Assembly: GCA_965249965.1 (NCBI GenBank)
Contig: OZ252262.1
Coordinates: forward strand, 620,001 to 684,000
Reading direction: 5' to 3'
DNA length: 64,000 bases
DNA from: HXMU1420-13 sp965249965
GTDB lineage: Bacteria > Bacteroidota > Rhodothermia > Balneolales > Balneolaceae
The notes below the pieces were generated by a model that was not told where the DNA came from, did no database searches, and saw only the letters and a program-made list of their open reading frames with translations. The translations under genes and the position numbers were made by a program. Within the stretch, counting starts at the first letter, position 1, and each line of letters begins with the position of its first letter. This document shows, one piece after another, positions 63,431 through 64,000 of the stretch.

Positions 63431-63548
63431 TAACAAGCGTTTCAAGTCGGACGCAAGTAGGGTTCGCACTTAAGCTTGTAAGCAATAAAATTAATCCGTT
63501 ACTTCATTTAAAAACGAAAACCTGCGCCGCTTAAACGCCGGGTCGTTA
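63431..63548 (+). repeat. attC 18 (118 nt, long class)
   Basis: Left arm AAGTCGGACGCAAG, right arm CTGCGCCGCTT. The R' box is GTTATG, which provides a possible start for cassette 19. Closes cassette 18 (62891-63545). Confidence 0.94.
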
Positions 63549-63754
63549 TGTGTAAATCAAAATTTATGGCAGAAATAGATTCCAAGATTTCCAGTGAAGA
63601 TTTAGCAGAACTTATCATTCATGCCTTAAAAACTGCCGGTTTGATTTCAGAAGGCTCTTACTCGGAAGCTGTGGAGATTGCCAAAGAAGAAATTAATGCA
63701 AGAAAAGCAGTTAAAGATTATTGGTGTTCAGAATGCCCAAACCTCAACAAGTAA
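63548..63754 (+). CDS. Cassette 19: small hypothetical protein
   Basis: 68 residues. Start ATG is formed at the cassette edge (TT-ATG); an internal ATG at 63566 is the alternative (62 residues). Acidic, helical, with a C-terminal WCSECP. Function unknown. Confidence 0.7.
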   Translation: MCKSKFMAEIDSKISSEDLAELIIHALKTAGLISEGSYSEAVEIAKEEINARKAVKDYWCSECPNLNK

Positions 63755-63764
63755 ATTTTACACA

Positions 63765-63848
63765 TAACAAGCGTTTCAAGCGGACTCGGACTAAGTTCGG
63801 GTCTTTAATTTTAAAAACCAGACTCGCCGCTTAAACGCCGGGTCGTTA
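63765..63848 (+). repeat. attC 19 (84 nt, short class)
   Basis: Closes cassette 19 (63546-63845). It is the last site in the window. Confidence 0.95.
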
Positions 63849-63858
63849 TACGTTTTAC

Positions 63859-64000
63859 TTGAATTCTAAATCACATAAGAAGCTTCCATTTGCAATTTGG
63901 ATAATACTATTTACTATTGTTGTAATAGTACTTCCAATCTTTGAATTGAACTATTTGATGGCATATTTAGAACAAAGTGTTGATCCAAGTTTAGTAATCG
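63859..64000 (+). CDS. Cassette 20 (partial): membrane protein
   Basis: Open from TTG 63859 to the window end, 47 residues visible. No ATG lies upstream in frame within the cassette. One membrane segment (FAIWIILFTIVVIVLPIF) and MAYLEQSVDPSLVI. It is homologous to cassette 1 and strengthens the placement of the attI junction. Confidence 0.65.
   Translation, partial: MNSKSHKKLPFAIWIILFTIVVIVLPIFELNYLMAYLEQSVDPSLVI

Larger units (their letters stand above)
52276..64000. mobile_element. Chromosomal integron with at least 20 cassettes
   Basis: intI (52276-53238), an attI region (about 53390-53450), then 19 attC sites separating cassettes 1 to 20. Complete cassettes cover 53443-63845 and the last runs past the edge. 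The attC sites are highly alike (TAACAAGCGTTTCAA ... TTAAACGCnGGGTCGTTA), which is the sign of a sedentary, array-specific chromosomal integron. All cassettes except number 5 are read in the plus direction, away from intI. No resistance gene is present. Confidence 0.97.

Noticed and set aside
63349..63534. Small gene overlapping the cassette 18 end
   Set aside because: It is an out-of-frame reading of cassette 18 and attC 18.
53773..63848. CRISPR array from regularly spaced conserved sequences
   Set aside because: The repeated units are 84-123 nt with paired ends and are separated by gene-sized segments of variable length. No cas genes are present. attC sites explain them fully.

Overview
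The window is a GC-poor (roughly 40%) chromosomal segment of a Gram-negative, Bacteroidota-like bacterium. The best guess is Balneolota (Balneola/Gracilimonas type), which is an inference. The supporting evidence is a type IX secretion gene (porQ), a xylanase with a T9SS-type C-terminal sorting tail, a Bacteroidota-style putative LptD, and a few promoter boxes of the TAnnTTTG type.

Bases 1-31,900 are mostly housekeeping: a truncated Xaa-Pro dipeptidyl-peptidase; an NYN/cold-shock fusion, a flippase, aroQ and a HIT protein; tRNA-Lys; a secreted PLD-SNase-ComEA fusion; ftsB, a ROK kinase and lptD; ribD/ribE; a PpiD-like chaperone; fhs; an mlaDFE lipid transport set; porQ; a K+ channel; aroC with a TPR, a LysM/RlpA-like protein and a CPBP protease; an ECF sigma factor; a histidine kinase; and tig-clpP-clpX. 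One AT-rich DUF3800-like gene (17516-18583) is out of place and is followed by an attC-like sequence.

Bases 32,000-51,200 carry tRNA-Leu, cutA and cysH, then a compact xylan/xylose locus (33226-43815). That locus has a T9SS-targeted GH10 xylanase, a GPH-type transporter, a GH3 beta-xylosidase, a lipoprotein GH10 xylanase, xylA, xylB and a LacI regulator. Matching operator-like sequences lie at both ends of the regulator gene. The locus is followed by an HtrA protease, a DHH phosphoesterase, thiN, an acyltransferase, an AlkB-like hydroxylase, a methyltransferase and an M24 aminopeptidase.

Bases 51,200-52,270 are full of short palindromic repeats that surround a small GIY-YIG nuclease gene.

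Bases 52,276-64,000 form a chromosomal (sedentary) integron, the outstanding feature of the window. A genuine IntI integrase with the IntI-specific insertion is divergent from an attI region and at least 20 gene cassettes. Nineteen VCR-like attC sites can be placed to the base, and the array runs off the right edge. Nearly all cassette genes are unknown. About two thirds encode membrane, secreted or lipoprotein products, one is in reverse orientation, two adjacent cassettes are near-identical tandem copies of 608 bp, and the first and last cassettes are homologous. The attC sites fall into three structural classes, two of them differing by compensatory base-pair changes.
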